Origin: Ruegeria sp. SCSIO 43209
GTDB lineage: Bacteria > Pseudomonadota > Alphaproteobacteria > Rhodobacterales > Rhodobacteraceae
NCBI RefSeq assembly: GCF_019904295.1
Contig: NZ_CP065359.1
Coordinates: 459,001 to 523,000 of the forward strand
Direction of reading: 5' to 3'
DNA: 64,000 nt
This document shows positions 9,145 through 18,265 of the stretch, piece by piece. How positions within the stretch are numbered: the stretch's first letter is position 1; the number at the start of each line of letters is the position of its first letter. Under the pieces are notes generated by a model. It did not search any database. It saw only the letters and a program-made list of their open reading frames with translations, and was not told where the DNA came from. A program made the position numbers and the translations under genes.

Positions 9145-9612
9145 ATGACCGGCCAGACAGACCCCGCCGCACGTAAGAAAGCCATCATCGATCATCTGAT
9201 GTCTTTGGAAGAACAGGAACTGGCAACCGCACAGGCACACTATGATGCCTTCCTTAAGGACTCGCAGTTGGATGACCGAGAAGGGCATGACAAGGACGAC
9301 ATCGCTGCCTCGCGCGAGAATGCAGATCTGGCGGCCGCCTTTGATGCGCCTGTTCATGCGCATCACGCCAAGATTGACGTGATCGAGAACACCGATTTTG
9401 GCCTCACGGATACGGTGCAGCCCGGCGCCGTAATCAAGTTCAACAATCGCCGCTTCGTCGTATGTGTCTCAACGACTCGGTTTGAGGTGGACGGCAAAAC
9501 CTACATGGGCATTTCGACCCAAAGCCCGATCTATCTGGCTATGGTTGGCCTGCAAGAGGGTGACGTGTTCACCCATAACGGGACTGAGTTCGAGGTTCAG
9601 GAAGTCTTGTAA
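9145..9612 (+). CDS. GreA/GreB-like transcription factor homologue
   Basis: A 155-residue acidic protein. The N-terminal half is helical and charged with an acidic turn (LDDREGHDKDD, about residues 46-56), which fits two antiparallel helices with an acidic tip. The C-terminal half (about 75-155) resembles the FKBP-like domain of Gre factors: DTVQPGAVIKFNNRRFVVCVSTTRFEVDG, then GISTQSPIYLAMVGLQEGD. Gre factors insert a coiled coil into the RNA polymerase secondary channel and stimulate transcript cleavage. Whether this shorter relative does so is inference. AAGGACC precedes the ATG. Its 3' end overlaps the convergent pcs gene by 16 bases. Confidence 0.6.
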   Translation: MTGQTDPAARKKAIIDHLMSLEEQELATAQAHYDAFLKDSQLDDREGHDKDDIAASRENADLAAAFDAPVHAHHAKIDVIENTDFGLTDTVQPGAVIKFNNRRFVVCVSTTRFEVDGKTYMGISTQSPIYLAMVGLQEGDVFTHNGTEFEVQEVL

Positions 9613-10310
9613 TCCCGGGCCTTGCGCGGCGGAATGATCTGCTGCGCAATACCGGCCGAGACCAAATACAAGCTGGTGATCACCAGCCCCCAATGGGCCC
9701 AGCTTTCGGGGTGAAAGTCGACCCAGGCGGCCCAGCCTGCAAAGAATGTCCACGCAAAAGCCATAGGCAATGACAGGGTGCGCCAACGCTCGGTCCGGAC
9801 TGGGTGAATGAATTTCAGCGGCAGGAACATTGCGACAGACAGCAAGGTGACCAGCAGCAGGATGACCCAGAAGTTGGGCTCCAGGGCGAAGATCACAATG
9901 ACGAACATGTTCCAGCAGCCTGGAAAGCCAGAGAAGGAATTATCCTTGGTTTTCATGCGGGTATCCGCAAAGTACATCGCGCTTGCAAAGGTGATGACGA
10001 TGATTGCAAACCAGCCGGTCCAACCGTCCATCAGACCCGATTTGAACAGGGCAAAGGCAGGGATGAAAACATAGGTCAGATAGTCAATGATCAGGTCCAG
10101 CAAGACTCCGTCAAACTCGGGTGCGTTCTTCTTAACGTGATAGTGCCGCGCCAGCGGGCCATCGATGCCATCGACGATGAACGAGACAACGAGCCAGAGA
10201 TACATCAGGCTCCATTTCTCTTCGACTGCTGCCAACATGGCGAGCATTGCGAAAACGGCACCTGTGGCGGTGAAGAGATGAACGGAAAGCGCTTTGAATC
10301 TGAGTGTCAT
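9597..10310 (-). CDS. pcs: Phosphatidylcholine synthase
   Basis: A 237-residue CDP-alcohol phosphatidyltransferase with about eight membrane helices. The family signature is seen as DGxxAR (DGPLAR, about residues 50-55) followed by GVLLDLIID, which supplies the metal-binding acidic residues. This variant of the motif, the length and the closing PPRKARD region match Pcs (EC 2.7.8.24). Pcs condenses CDP-diacylglycerol with choline to make phosphatidylcholine in one step, a pathway typical of alphaproteobacteria. It stands alone on the minus strand, convergent with the Gre-like gene and overlapping its end. Confidence 0.9.
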   Translation of the reverse strand: MTLRFKALSVHLFTATGAVFAMLAMLAAVEEKWSLMYLWLVVSFIVDGIDGPLARHYHVKKNAPEFDGVLLDLIIDYLTYVFIPAFALFKSGLMDGWTGWFAIIVITFASAMYFADTRMKTKDNSFSGFPGCWNMFVIVIFALEPNFWVILLLVTLLSVAMFLPLKFIHPVRTERWRTLSLPMAFAWTFFAGWAAWVDFHPESWAHWGLVITSLYLVSAGIAQQIIPPRKARDYKTS

Positions 10311-10364
10311 GGTGGTGTCATGACGGAAGCAAGGCGCAGATGCAAAGCAAAAAGGGTCTTTGCT

Positions 10365-11285
10365 TCAGGCTTTTGGGTGCGTGCGGTTATAGACTTCCAT
10401 CAACCGGGCCGTATCGACTGCGGTATAGGTCTGCGTGGTTGAAAGCGAGGCGTGACCCAAAAGCTCTTGGATCGCGCGCAGGTCGCCGCCCGCAGACAGC
10501 AGATGGGTGGCAAAGCTGTGGCGCATCGCGTGCGGGGTGGCTGTTGCGGGAAGGCCAAGTTGCATCCGTGCCTTGGCGACCACAGCCTGAATGATTCCGG
10601 GGTTGAGCGGGCCGCCCCTGACACCTCGGAACAACGCCTTATCAGGGGATTGCGGATGTGGGCAGAGGTGAAGATAGCGATCCACCGAAGCCCGAGCGGC
10701 AGGCAAGACCGGTACGATTCTTTCCTTATCGCCCTTACCCGATATGCGCAGCGTTTCTGGCAGAGGAGCGTCCACACCGGTCAAAGACAACGCCTCGGAA
10801 ATCCGCAACCCGCACCCGTAGAGGAGCGTCACAACTGCAACATCCCGTGCAGCGACCCAGTCCGATGAGGATTGTAGCTCGACCGTGTCGATCATTGCGC
10901 GCGCGGCATCTTCGGCCAGAGGTCGGGGCAGTTTCTTGGTAAATTTAGGCGCTCGGGTGGACAGCACCGCAGTAGGTTCGAACCCTTCGCGTTCGGCCAA
11001 CCAGCGATAGAAGGTTTTGACGGCTGAAAGCTTGCGCGCCAGAGATCGCGCGCCGACATCAGAATTTCGCTGCTCTGCCATCCAGGCCCGCATGTCAGAA
11101 ACGCTGATGCGTTCCAGCGCGGCCAGCCCTTGGCGCTCGCTGTGATGCAAGGTCATGAAGGACAGGAATTCTGTCACGTCGCCGCGATAGGCGTTGAGCG
11201 TATTTTCAGACCGCCCCGCCAGCGCCCCCAGACTGTCCAGCCAATGCTGCAGAGCATCGCGGCAGGCTGGGGAAATCAGGCTCAC
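10365..11285 (-). CDS. xerC: Tyrosine recombinase XerC
   Basis: A 306-residue site-specific recombinase. The N-terminal core-binding SAM-like domain covers about residues 10-100. The C-terminal catalytic domain shows the full set: Arg in YGCGLRISEAL, Lys in GKGDKERIVPV, HxxR in PHAMRHSFA, His in LLGHASL and the nucleophile Tyr in TTQTYTAVD. XerC acts with XerD at dif to resolve chromosome dimers. Its start overlaps the DUF484 gene stop by four bases. The DUF484-xerC pair is widespread in proteobacteria, which favours XerC over XerD or a phage integrase. Confidence 0.93.
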   Translation of the reverse strand: MSLISPACRDALQHWLDSLGALAGRSENTLNAYRGDVTEFLSFMTLHHSERQGLAALERISVSDMRAWMAEQRNSDVGARSLARKLSAVKTFYRWLAEREGFEPTAVLSTRAPKFTKKLPRPLAEDAARAMIDTVELQSSSDWVAARDVAVVTLLYGCGLRISEALSLTGVDAPLPETLRISGKGDKERIVPVLPAARASVDRYLHLCPHPQSPDKALFRGVRGGPLNPGIIQAVVAKARMQLGLPATATPHAMRHSFATHLLSAGGDLRAIQELLGHASLSTTQTYTAVDTARLMEVYNRTHPKA

Positions 11286-11989
11286 GACAGCCAGTGGCGC
11301 ATAGAGCGTTCGAACACGCCGGCAAAGAAGGCAAGAAGATCAGTGCCAAGCTGAGGTGAGAAATGCCTCGGATCGCGCGCGCCCATGACAATCATGCCGG
11401 GTAGGCGGCCAGTGCCAAGATCGAGTTTCAGGCAGGCCTCGGATCGTAGCTGATCGGCTTGTTTACCGTAAACTTGCGGATTGGGATGGCGGATTTCGCG
11501 CAAGGTAACCTCGCGCGGCTGACCGTTGCGGTCAGCGGTCAGATAGCTATCGATAAAACCAGGCTCAGCCACAGTCAGCACGCCGCCGAGCTGGTTCACC
11601 ACCGGATCATCACGTACGACGGTTGTTTCGAGGACCAGAGTGATGTGATCGACACGCAGGATTTCGGCCACGTCATTGCCTAGCGCGCGCAGGAAATCCT
11701 CGAACACGGTTGGCTCCAACAGGCGAAGAATGGCGCGATGCACCTGATTTGTGCCCGCCAAGTTCTCATACGCCGCCGCGATGACTGAGCGATGAGTGTC
11801 CTCAAGGCGGTCAAGACGCGCCTCAAGCCGCTGCATGGCGATACCGCGCAGGTCGATAACGTTGTCACCACGCGCCTGCTCATTTGCAGCCACCAAGGCC
11901 TGCATCAGGTCTTTGTCATCCAGCACGGCGTCAGGCTCAGCCAGAATTGCGGCGCGGAGATTGTCCTTGAGTTTAGGATCGCTGCTCAT
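11282..11989 (-). CDS. DUF484 family protein
   Basis: A 235-residue soluble protein with a GAF-like fold predicted for the family. A helical region (about residues 30-75, with REARLDRLEDTHR-like character) precedes the GAF-like part, which includes FEDFLRALGNDVAEILRVDHITLVLE. DUF484 genes typically precede xerC, and here the four-base overlap indicates translational coupling. No enzymatic role is established. The C terminus, LAFFAGVFERSMRHWL, fits the family. Confidence 0.85.
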   Translation of the reverse strand: MSSDPKLKDNLRAAILAEPDAVLDDKDLMQALVAANEQARGDNVIDLRGIAMQRLEARLDRLEDTHRSVIAAAYENLAGTNQVHRAILRLLEPTVFEDFLRALGNDVAEILRVDHITLVLETTVVRDDPVVNQLGGVLTVAEPGFIDSYLTADRNGQPREVTLREIRHPNPQVYGKQADQLRSEACLKLDLGTGRLPGMIVMGARDPRHFSPQLGTDLLAFFAGVFERSMRHWLS

Positions 11990-12114
11990 GTCCCGTCCGG
12001 TCGTTTTTTTTGTTTGGCGGGCTTATAACATGGGTTGCTGGATTTGCCTTGGGAAAAATGCACGCGAAAGGCGAATTTCATCGCTGCTGTGGCGGGCGCT
12101 CCCGCCTGCCCGGC

Positions 12115-12177
12115 GCTGATCAAAGATCAGCTTTTGCCGTTGGGCCGGGCGCGGTGCCTGATGGTACCGCGCGGCAA
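12115..12177. terminator. Paired hairpins in the DUF484/transaldolase gap
   Basis: Two small stems lie between the minus-strand transaldolase stop and the DUF484 start. GCTGATC at 12115-12121 pairs with GATCAGC at 12125-12131 and is followed by TTTT on the plus strand. GCGCGGT then pairs with ACCGCGC over a 10-base loop at about 12150-12173. Neither has a good T tract in the minus-strand direction needed to end the transaldolase message, so this is a weak call. Confidence 0.3.
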
Positions 12178-12186
12178 TGCTTGGGA

Positions 12187-12840
12187 TCAGAGGATTTTCT
12201 GACCTGTCTTGGCCCAGTCGGCAAGGAAAGTTTCAAGGCCTTTGTCGGTCAGCGGGTGGTCGGCCAGTTTTTTGATCACGCCCGGAGGTGCTGTAATCAC
12301 GTCAGCCCCGATGCGGGCACTGTCGGTCACGTGGTTTACGGTGCGGATCGAGGCGGCGAGGATTTCGGTCTCGAACCCGTAATTGTCATAAACTTGGCGA
12401 ATATCTGCGATCAGGTCCATGCCATCGAGGTTGATATCATCCAGACGTCCGATGAAGGGCGAGATGAAGGTCGCGCCCGCCTTGGCGGCCAGAATGGCCT
12501 GATTGGTCGAGAAGCACAGGGTCACGTTGACCATCTGGCCTTCGTCGGTCAGTGTTTTACAGGTTTTCAAACCAGCCCATGTCAGCGGTACTTTGACTGC
12601 GATGTTGGGCGCGATCTTGGCCAGCTTACGGCCTTCGGCGATCATGTCTTCGGCCTCGGTGGCGACAACTTCGGCCGAGACGGGGCCGTCGACCAGATCA
12701 CAGATCTCTTTGGTGACTTCCAGAATGTCGCGGCCCGATTTCAGGATCAGCGAGGGATTGGTGGTTACGCCGTCCACCATGCCCAGATCGTTCAGTTCGG
12801 CGATGGCATCGATCTCGGCGGTGTCTACGAAGAATTTCAT
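12187..12840 (-). CDS. fsa: Transaldolase / fructose-6-phosphate aldolase family (TalB-type 3B)
   Basis: A 217-residue class I aldolase matching the short transaldolase subfamily (about 215-220 residues). The N terminus [13 protein letters not shown] and GVTTNPSLI are hallmark sequences. The Schiff-base Lys is in [10 protein letters not shown] (about residue 85). Family members either transfer dihydroxyacetone between sugar phosphates (pentose phosphate pathway) or cleave fructose 6-phosphate, and sequence alone does not settle which. It diverges from priA across a gap of about 90 bases, an arrangement common in related genomes. Confidence 0.88.
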   Translation of the reverse strand: MKFFVDTAEIDAIAELNDLGMVDGVTTNPSLILKSGRDILEVTKEICDLVDGPVSAEVVATEAEDMIAEGRKLAKIAPNIAVKVPLTWAGLKTCKTLTDEGQMVNVTLCFSTNQAILAAKAGATFISPFIGRLDDINLDGMDLIADIRQVYDNYGFETEILAASIRTVNHVTDSARIGADVITAPPGVIKKLADHPLTDKGLETFLADWAKTGQKIL

Positions 12841-12928
12841 GAGGGCAGTCCTTTGATGGGTTGGCCTTGGTCGCGGATGGCTTTACCTCAAAGAGACCCA
12901 TGCTGGAACCCCCTGCGAAGGATATACC

Positions 12929-15124
12929 GTGAGCGCTAACGGATTTTTCGACGAAGGAGAGCTGGTTGCGGTGCTGACTACGCAGCCGCTGGACCGGACG
13001 TTGGATTACAAAGCGCCCGAGGGCGGGTGCTTTCTTGGGGCGTTTGTCGAGGTGCCTTTGGGCCCGCGCAAAGTCTTGGGTGTGGTTTGGGGGCCGGGGC
13101 AGGGTGGTTTTGATCTGGCCAAGGCGCGATCGGTGAACCGGGTGCTTGAGGTCGCGCCGATGCGTGAAGAAATGCGGGTGTTTCTGGGGAAAGTGGCTGA
13201 TTACACCCTGACGCCGATGCCTGCGATGCTGCGGCTAGCAACGCGCGCGCCGGGGTTGGGCAATCCGCCCTCGATGCGCAAGGTTTATCGTTTGGGCGGT
13301 GGTCAACCGGACCGAATGACCGACGCACGAATGCGGGTACTTGAAGTTTTGCGAGACTATGGCGGCTTGGCCTTTACGCTGAAGGAACTGGCCGAGCAAG
13401 CGGGGGTCACATCTTCGGTCATCAAGGGGTTGGTCAAACAGAACGCTGTGCGTGAAGAGGACAGCCCGCGTGATCTTCCTTATCCTCATCTTGATCCTGA
13501 ATTGCCGGGAAAGGACCTGACCGAGGATCAGGCGGAGGCCGTGATGCGGCTTCAGACCGGGCAACGGACGGGAGATTATGGAACGACTCTTCTGAAGGGA
13601 GTGACGGGCTCGGGCAAGACCGAGGTTTATCTTGAGGCGGTCGCCGAAGCCCTGCGCGTGGGGCGGCAAGCACTGGTCTTGCTGCCCGAGATCGCGCTGA
13701 CGGCTGAATTTCTGACCCGTGTCGAGGCGCGATTTGGTGCGCGTCCGGCTGAGTGGCATTCGGGCGCGACCATGACTGAACGTCGCCGGGTTTGGCGGAT
13801 GGTCGGTCAGGGTGATGCGCAACTGGTCGTTGGTGCCCGGTCAGCACTGTTTCTTCCATTTCGCGATCTTGGTCTCGTAGTTGTCGATGAAGAACACGAC
13901 ACCTCGTACAAACAAGAAGATGGGGTGCATTATAGTGCGCGGGATATGGCCGTTCTGCGTTCGGCCATCTGCGGAGCGCGGGTGATTCTGGCCAGCGCGA
14001 CGCCTTCACTGGAAAGCTGGGCCAATGCCGAGGCGGGTAAATACGAACGGCTGGACCTGACCTCGCGTTTTGGTGCAGCAGTCCTGCCCGAAATGAAGCC
14101 GATCGACATGCGCGCCGAGCAGATGCAGGCCGGGACTTGGATTTCCCCCTCGCTGCGGCAGGCGGTGCAACAGCGTATCGAACACGAAGAGCAGTCACTG
14201 CTGTTCATCAACCGCCGTGGCTATGCGCCCGTGACACTATGCCGGGCGTGCGGGGAGCAGATTGCCTGCGATCATTGCGACGCGCGAATGGTTGAACACC
14301 GGTTCCTCAAGCGTCTGATGTGCCATCAATGTGGTGAGACCAAGCCAATGCCAGAGGCCTGCCCATCCTGCGGGGTCGAGGGTAAACTGGCACCGGTCGG
14401 ACCCGGGATTGAACGGCTGGCAGAAGAAGCCGAGGCGGCGTTCCCCGAAGCCAAGATCGCTATGCTCAGCTCTGATCTGTTTGGTTCGGCTCGTGCCCTG
14501 AAGGCCAAGATCGAAGAGATTGCCGAAGGCGATGCGGATATCGTTATCGGGACGCAGCTGGTGGCCAAAGGACATAACTTTCCAAAGCTGACACTTGTAG
14601 GGGTGATCGATGCGGACCTCAGCCTGCATGGGGCTGACCTGCGCGCGGCGGAACGAACTTTTCAATTGATGCGGCAGGTGGCGGGCCGGGCAGGTCGTGC
14701 GGAAAAACCGGGGCAGGCGTTGTTGCAGACATTCCAGCCGGAACATCCGGTGATCCGGGCGATTCTATCGGGCGATGAAGAAGGGTTCTGGAAGGCTGAA
14801 GCCGCCGGGCGTCAGGCCGCCGGGGTGCCGCCGTATGGCCGCATGGCCGGGATTGTCCTGTCTGGCCCCGAGGTCGGGCCGGTCTTCGACATCGGCAACG
14901 CCATGGCGCGCAACGATGCGCCGTTGCGCGATGTTGGTGCTCAGGTATTTGGCCCGGCTCCAGCCCCGATCGCGCGCATACGTGGGCGTCACCGCGTCCG
15001 GCTGTTGGTCAAAGCCCCGAAAGGTGCGCCTATTCAGGACGCCATCGCCCGCTGGATCGCCCCGTTGAAGTTGAAAGGCGATATCCGCCTGACCGTGGAT
15101 ATCGATCCGCAAAGCTTCTACTGA
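12929..15124 (+). CDS. priA: Primosomal protein N' (replication restart helicase)
   Basis: A 731-residue superfamily 2 helicase that reloads the replisome at stalled forks. An N-terminal DNA 3'-end binding domain (about 1-110) and a winged helix (about 130-175) precede the motor. The Walker A is GVTGSGKTEVYL with GSGKT at residues 227-231, and the Walker B DEEH is at 320-323. The helicase lobes are interrupted by a zinc-binding insertion with paired CxxC motifs (CRACGEQIACDHC and CHQCGETKPMPEACPSC). QVAGRAGRAEKPG is motif VI. The GTG start follows GGATATACC; an upstream ATG is not in frame. The 3' end is 80 bases from the MFS gene. Confidence 0.96.
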   Translation: MSANGFFDEGELVAVLTTQPLDRTLDYKAPEGGCFLGAFVEVPLGPRKVLGVVWGPGQGGFDLAKARSVNRVLEVAPMREEMRVFLGKVADYTLTPMPAMLRLATRAPGLGNPPSMRKVYRLGGGQPDRMTDARMRVLEVLRDYGGLAFTLKELAEQAGVTSSVIKGLVKQNAVREEDSPRDLPYPHLDPELPGKDLTEDQAEAVMRLQTGQRTGDYGTTLLKGVTGSGKTEVYLEAVAEALRVGRQALVLLPEIALTAEFLTRVEARFGARPAEWHSGATMTERRRVWRMVGQGDAQLVVGARSALFLPFRDLGLVVVDEEHDTSYKQEDGVHYSARDMAVLRSAICGARVILASATPSLESWANAEAGKYERLDLTSRFGAAVLPEMKPIDMRAEQMQAGTWISPSLRQAVQQRIEHEEQSLLFINRRGYAPVTLCRACGEQIACDHCDARMVEHRFLKRLMCHQCGETKPMPEACPSCGVEGKLAPVGPGIERLAEEAEAAFPEAKIAMLSSDLFGSARALKAKIEEIAEGDADIVIGTQLVAKGHNFPKLTLVGVIDADLSLHGADLRAAERTFQLMRQVAGRAGRAEKPGQALLQTFQPEHPVIRAILSGDEEGFWKAEAAGRQAAGVPPYGRMAGIVLSGPEVGPVFDIGNAMARNDAPLRDVGAQVFGPAPAPIARIRGRHRVRLLVKAPKGAPIQDAIARWIAPLKLKGDIRLTVDIDPQSFY

Positions 15125-15203
15125 CCCCTGCATCAGTGCAGAGCCGCTGTGCGCCTGCCGCTTTCCCCTCGCCAAAAAGTACAAATGGGCGTAGAGCATC
15201 CTC

Positions 15204-16436
15204 ATGCTGAAACCCATGCCCTTGTCTGAGGCGCAGAGTCTTCCGCTCTGGCGCCGCCCTATGACGCTCTTGTTCGTGATGGCGTTGACCATGCCGATCG
15301 CGTTCAACGCGTGGAGTGCATTGCTGAACAATTTCGTCATCGAGGCGGCGAACTTCGACGGGGCGGATATCGGGCTTTTGCACACGGTACGCGAGATTCC
15401 GGGCTTTCTGGCCGTTGGCGTGATTGCGGTGATCATTTTCATCCGCGAGCAGGTACTGGCCATGATCTCATTGATGATGTTGGGCGTGGCGACGGCGGTG
15501 ACGGCCTGGTTTCCTAGCCTTGGCGGGCTGCTGTTTGTGACGCTGTTCAGCTCGATCGGGTTTCACTACTATGAGACGGTGAACCAGTCACTGCAGCTGC
15601 AATGGCTGCCTAAAGACCGTGCGCCGCAGGTGCTTGGCTGGCTGGTGGCTATGGGCTCGGCTGCGACGGCTGTAGTCTATGGGTTGATCGTTCTGACATG
15701 GGACCGCTTCGACCTGTCCTATAACTTCGTGTTCATGGCGGCAGGCGGCGTGACAACTTTGCTGGCATTGTTTTGCTTGATTGCTTACCCGCAATTCGAC
15801 GCACCGACGCCGCAGACCAAGAAGCTGATCCTACGCCGCCGCTACTGGCTGTATTATGCATTACAGTTCATGGCGGGCGCGCGGCGGCAGATTTTTGTAG
15901 TGTTCGCCGGTTTCATGATGGTCGAGAAATTTGGCTTTGAAGTACACGAACTGACCAGCCTGTACCTGATCAATCTGATGATCAACATGATGGCGGCTCC
16001 GCTGCTGGGCAAGGCAGTCGCGCGGTTTGGCGAACGCCGCACGCTGATCTTTGAATATGCCGGGCTCGCCATCGTTTTCGCAGCCTATGGCGGCATCTAC
16101 TGGTTTAACTGGGGCGTGCTGCTGGCGGCGATTCTCTATGTGATCGACCATGTGCTGTTTGCTCTGGCGTTGGCTTTGAAAACTTATTTCCAGAAGATCG
16201 CCGACCCGGCGGATATTGCACCCACTGCGGCGGTGGCATTTACCATCAACCATATCGCCGCTGTTTTCTTGCCAGCACTTTTAGGTCTGCTATGGGTCGT
16301 TTCGCCCGGCGCTGTGTTTGGTTTGGCCGCTGCAATGGCGATCATCTCGCTTCTGCTGTCATTACTGATCCCGCGTCATCCGGAACCGGGCAACGAAACC
16401 ATCCTGTCGAAATACGCCCCCGCGCCCGCCGAATAA
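15204..16436 (+). CDS. Major facilitator superfamily transporter
   Basis: A 410-residue protein with about twelve hydrophobic helices in two halves separated by a basic cytoplasmic loop near residues 200-215 (KKLILRRRYW). The overall layout is MFS; motif A is weak (RFGERRTL near residue 275). The substrate cannot be assigned. It sits alone between priA and prmA on the plus strand. The ATG at 15204 gives an N terminus of about 18 polar residues before the first helix. Confidence 0.8.
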   Translation: MLKPMPLSEAQSLPLWRRPMTLLFVMALTMPIAFNAWSALLNNFVIEAANFDGADIGLLHTVREIPGFLAVGVIAVIIFIREQVLAMISLMMLGVATAVTAWFPSLGGLLFVTLFSSIGFHYYETVNQSLQLQWLPKDRAPQVLGWLVAMGSAATAVVYGLIVLTWDRFDLSYNFVFMAAGGVTTLLALFCLIAYPQFDAPTPQTKKLILRRRYWLYYALQFMAGARRQIFVVFAGFMMVEKFGFEVHELTSLYLINLMINMMAAPLLGKAVARFGERRTLIFEYAGLAIVFAAYGGIYWFNWGVLLAAILYVIDHVLFALALALKTYFQKIADPADIAPTAAVAFTINHIAAVFLPALLGLLWVVSPGAVFGLAAAMAIISLLLSLLIPRHPEPGNETILSKYAPAPAE

Positions 16437-16502
16437 GCGACTCCGCTTGACCTTGGCGGTCGGTGCCCCTAGGCGCTGTTTCGATCGAAACAGGAGGCCC
16501 CC

Positions 16503-17375
16503 ATGCCAACATTCACTGCTCTGACCACTTTGACCGGCAAGAAAGCCGCCGAAGGATTGGGCGAGGCGATGGAACGGCTGGACCCGGAACCAACCGGCGT
16601 CGGCGTGTTCGAGGTCGAGGATGGCTCGGGCCTGTGGGAGGTCGGCGGCTATTTTACCGAAACCCCGGATGAAACCGCGCTGGCGGTTCTGGCCGCCGCG
16701 TTCGAGGCCAAGCCCTTTGTGGTCTCGGAACTGCCCGAAACGGATTGGGTCGCCCATGTCCGCCGCGAACTAGCCCCGGTCGAGGCCGGCCGGTTTTTTG
16801 TCTATGGAAGCCATGATGCCGACAAACTGCCCGAAGGCCGCATTCCGCTGCTGATCGAAGCTGCGATGGCATTTGGCACAGGGCACCATGGGACAACGCT
16901 TGGCTGCCTCAAGGCTTTGGACCATCTTCTGGATCATGGGTTCACGGCCACCAAAGTTGCCGATATCGGCTGCGGTACTGCCGTGCTGGCGATGGCCGCA
17001 GCTCGGGTTTGGGATGGCGATATCATCGCCAGCGACATTGATGAGGTTGCCGTCGACGTGGCCGAGGCCAACCTTCGGGCGAACGGTATGGCGGGTGCGG
17101 TTAAATGTGTTGAAGCTGCAGGTTTCGATCACCCGGATCTGAAGGCGCATGCGCCTTACGATCTGATATTCGCCAATATCCTAAAAGGTCCGCTCGTGGC
17201 CCTTTCGCCTGAAATTTCGGCGAACCTGCGGGGGGGTGGACAAGCGATTCTATCGGGAATCCTCAATGAACAGTCCGATGACGTGATCTCGGTTTATCTC
17301 CAAAACGGCTTCAATCTGGTTCGCCAGGATCGGATTGGTGAGTGGACGACGCTAATCTTAAGCAAACAGGGCTGA
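16503..17375 (+). CDS. prmA: Ribosomal protein L11 methyltransferase
   Basis: A 290-residue class I SAM-dependent methyltransferase that trimethylates ribosomal protein L11. The N-terminal substrate-recognition domain (about 1-100) shows RFFVYGSHD. The catalytic domain has AMAFGTGHHGTTLGCL, then SAM motif I, VADIGCGTAVLAMAAAR, and motif IV, YDLIFANILKGPL, typical of PrmA. AGGAGG stands six bases before the ATG, a strong ribosome site that fixes the start. No operon partner is evident; the small downstream gene begins after about 100 bases. Confidence 0.93.
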   Translation: MPTFTALTTLTGKKAAEGLGEAMERLDPEPTGVGVFEVEDGSGLWEVGGYFTETPDETALAVLAAAFEAKPFVVSELPETDWVAHVRRELAPVEAGRFFVYGSHDADKLPEGRIPLLIEAAMAFGTGHHGTTLGCLKALDHLLDHGFTATKVADIGCGTAVLAMAAARVWDGDIIASDIDEVAVDVAEANLRANGMAGAVKCVEAAGFDHPDLKAHAPYDLIFANILKGPLVALSPEISANLRGGGQAILSGILNEQSDDVISVYLQNGFNLVRQDRIGEWTTLILSKQG

Positions 17376-17479
17376 ATTTAGGCCATTTACGGGAGTTTTG
17401 TGGATTTTTGCCACGTTTTTGTCGCATTCTCTAATTACCGTCTTTCAATGCACTCGGGGGGCGGTTTTCGGAGGCTGCC

Positions 17480-17824
17480 ATGACAGGAAAACAACTCGAA
17501 TTCGATCAACGCATCTCGCGTTTGAACAAAAAGCACCAGAAACTCAGCCGCGGCTATCGTGCCACGTTGCGCTCAGACGGGCTGGTGGTGATGAAACCAC
17601 AGCGTATGCGTTCAGCAGTTCCAGCGAGGGTTTTGTTACTGTGTTTGGTTGGCTTCTTTGCCTTCAAGGCCTTTTTACTGTCTCATCTTGGCCCGACTGC
17701 GTACGAAACGCGTGTTGAAAGCCTGAATCAGGGCACGCCGGTTGAGAAAGCTGGCGCCTGGATCATGCAGGCCGATCCGGTGACCGCGTTTTTCTCGAGC
17801 CAACTGAACAAGGTTTGGTTCTAA
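17480..17824 (+). CDS. Small single-span membrane protein, unknown
   Basis: A 114-residue protein not recognised by family. The N-terminal third is strongly basic and probably cytoplasmic (residues 1-50, with RISRLNKKHQKLSRGYR). A single hydrophobic helix spans about residues 51-70 (VLLLCLVGFFAFKAFLL), followed by a polar tail likely in the periplasm. The ribosome site GGAGGCTGCC precedes ATG 17480. A long, perfect terminator hairpin follows the stop, which supports a real transcription unit. Confidence 0.65.
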   Translation: MTGKQLEFDQRISRLNKKHQKLSRGYRATLRSDGLVVMKPQRMRSAVPARVLLLCLVGFFAFKAFLLSHLGPTAYETRVESLNQGTPVEKAGAWIMQADPVTAFFSSQLNKVWF

Positions 17825-17851
17825 CCGGATATCTTGCACCCTCCTAACAAA

Positions 17852-17886
17852 AACACCGCATGCCTCACGGCGTGCGGTGTTTCTGT
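17852..17886. terminator. Intrinsic terminator, probably bidirectional
   Basis: AACACCGCATGCC at 17852-17864 pairs with GGCGTGCGGTGTT at 17869-17881 (13 positions including one T-G wobble) over a TCAC loop. It is followed by TCTG and preceded by CAAAA, which is TTTTG on the other strand. It lies between two convergent genes, the small membrane protein (plus) and the DUF1127 gene (minus), and could end both transcripts. Confidence 0.8.
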
Positions 17887-17932
17887 TTGCCCCACAGGGA
17901 GGAGGAAGGGGCGTATGCGGTAGTCCGTTATC

Positions 17933-18148
17933 TCAGTAACGGCGGCCTTCGGCGACAACGTCGATGTCGCCGCGGCATAGTCCGATATCGTCCAGTTCGC
18001 GGTCAGAAAGACCGTTCAGCGCGTTACGGGTTGCGCGGGCGTCATTCCATTCAACAACGGCGTTTACAACCGATGCAAAAAGTGCGCCGATACGGCCGAC
18101 GAGGCCGAATGAGCCAGTGGTGGTGCGGGTGGTATCCAGTGCAGCCAT
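17933..18148 (-). CDS. DUF1127 domain protein
   Basis: A 71-residue protein from the ATG at 18148, chosen because AGGAAACAG stands just upstream; a longer reading from 18202 has no such site. The C-terminal half carries the DUF1127 pattern WNDARATRNALNGLSDRELDDIGL followed by a GDI-like tail (CRGDIDVVAEGR). Such small proteins are numerous in alphaproteobacteria. Some have been linked to RNA turnover, phosphate and carbon metabolism or stress responses; the role of this one is unknown. It diverges from ruvC. Confidence 0.85.
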   Translation of the reverse strand: MAALDTTRTTTGSFGLVGRIGALFASVVNAVVEWNDARATRNALNGLSDRELDDIGLCRGDIDVVAEGRRY

Positions 18149-18236
18149 ATCCTGTTTCCTTCTGGTTTGTGTTAAACTCTGATCTTGCGATCTGAGCGGC
18201 ATCTAGTGATGAGTTTCGCCGTGCGCAAGCTCAGAA

Positions 18237-18265
18237 ATTGCATGTGTCCTATGCATTTTTTGCAA
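18237..18265 (-). promoter_or_regulatory. Possible promoter of the DUF1127 gene
   Basis: Read on the minus strand, TTGCAA (18265-18260) and TGCAAT (18242-18237) are separated by 17 bases and lie about 90 bases upstream of the DUF1127 start. Both boxes fit a sigma-70 or sigma-32-like pattern only loosely. This 279-base gap also holds the unlocated ruvC promoter and no other gene that I can support. Confidence 0.25.

Noticed and set aside
10365..11285. XerC-like recombinase as a mobile element integrase
   Set aside because: Coupling with a DUF484 gene, the usual XerC length and the housekeeping neighbours point to the chromosomal dimer-resolution enzyme.
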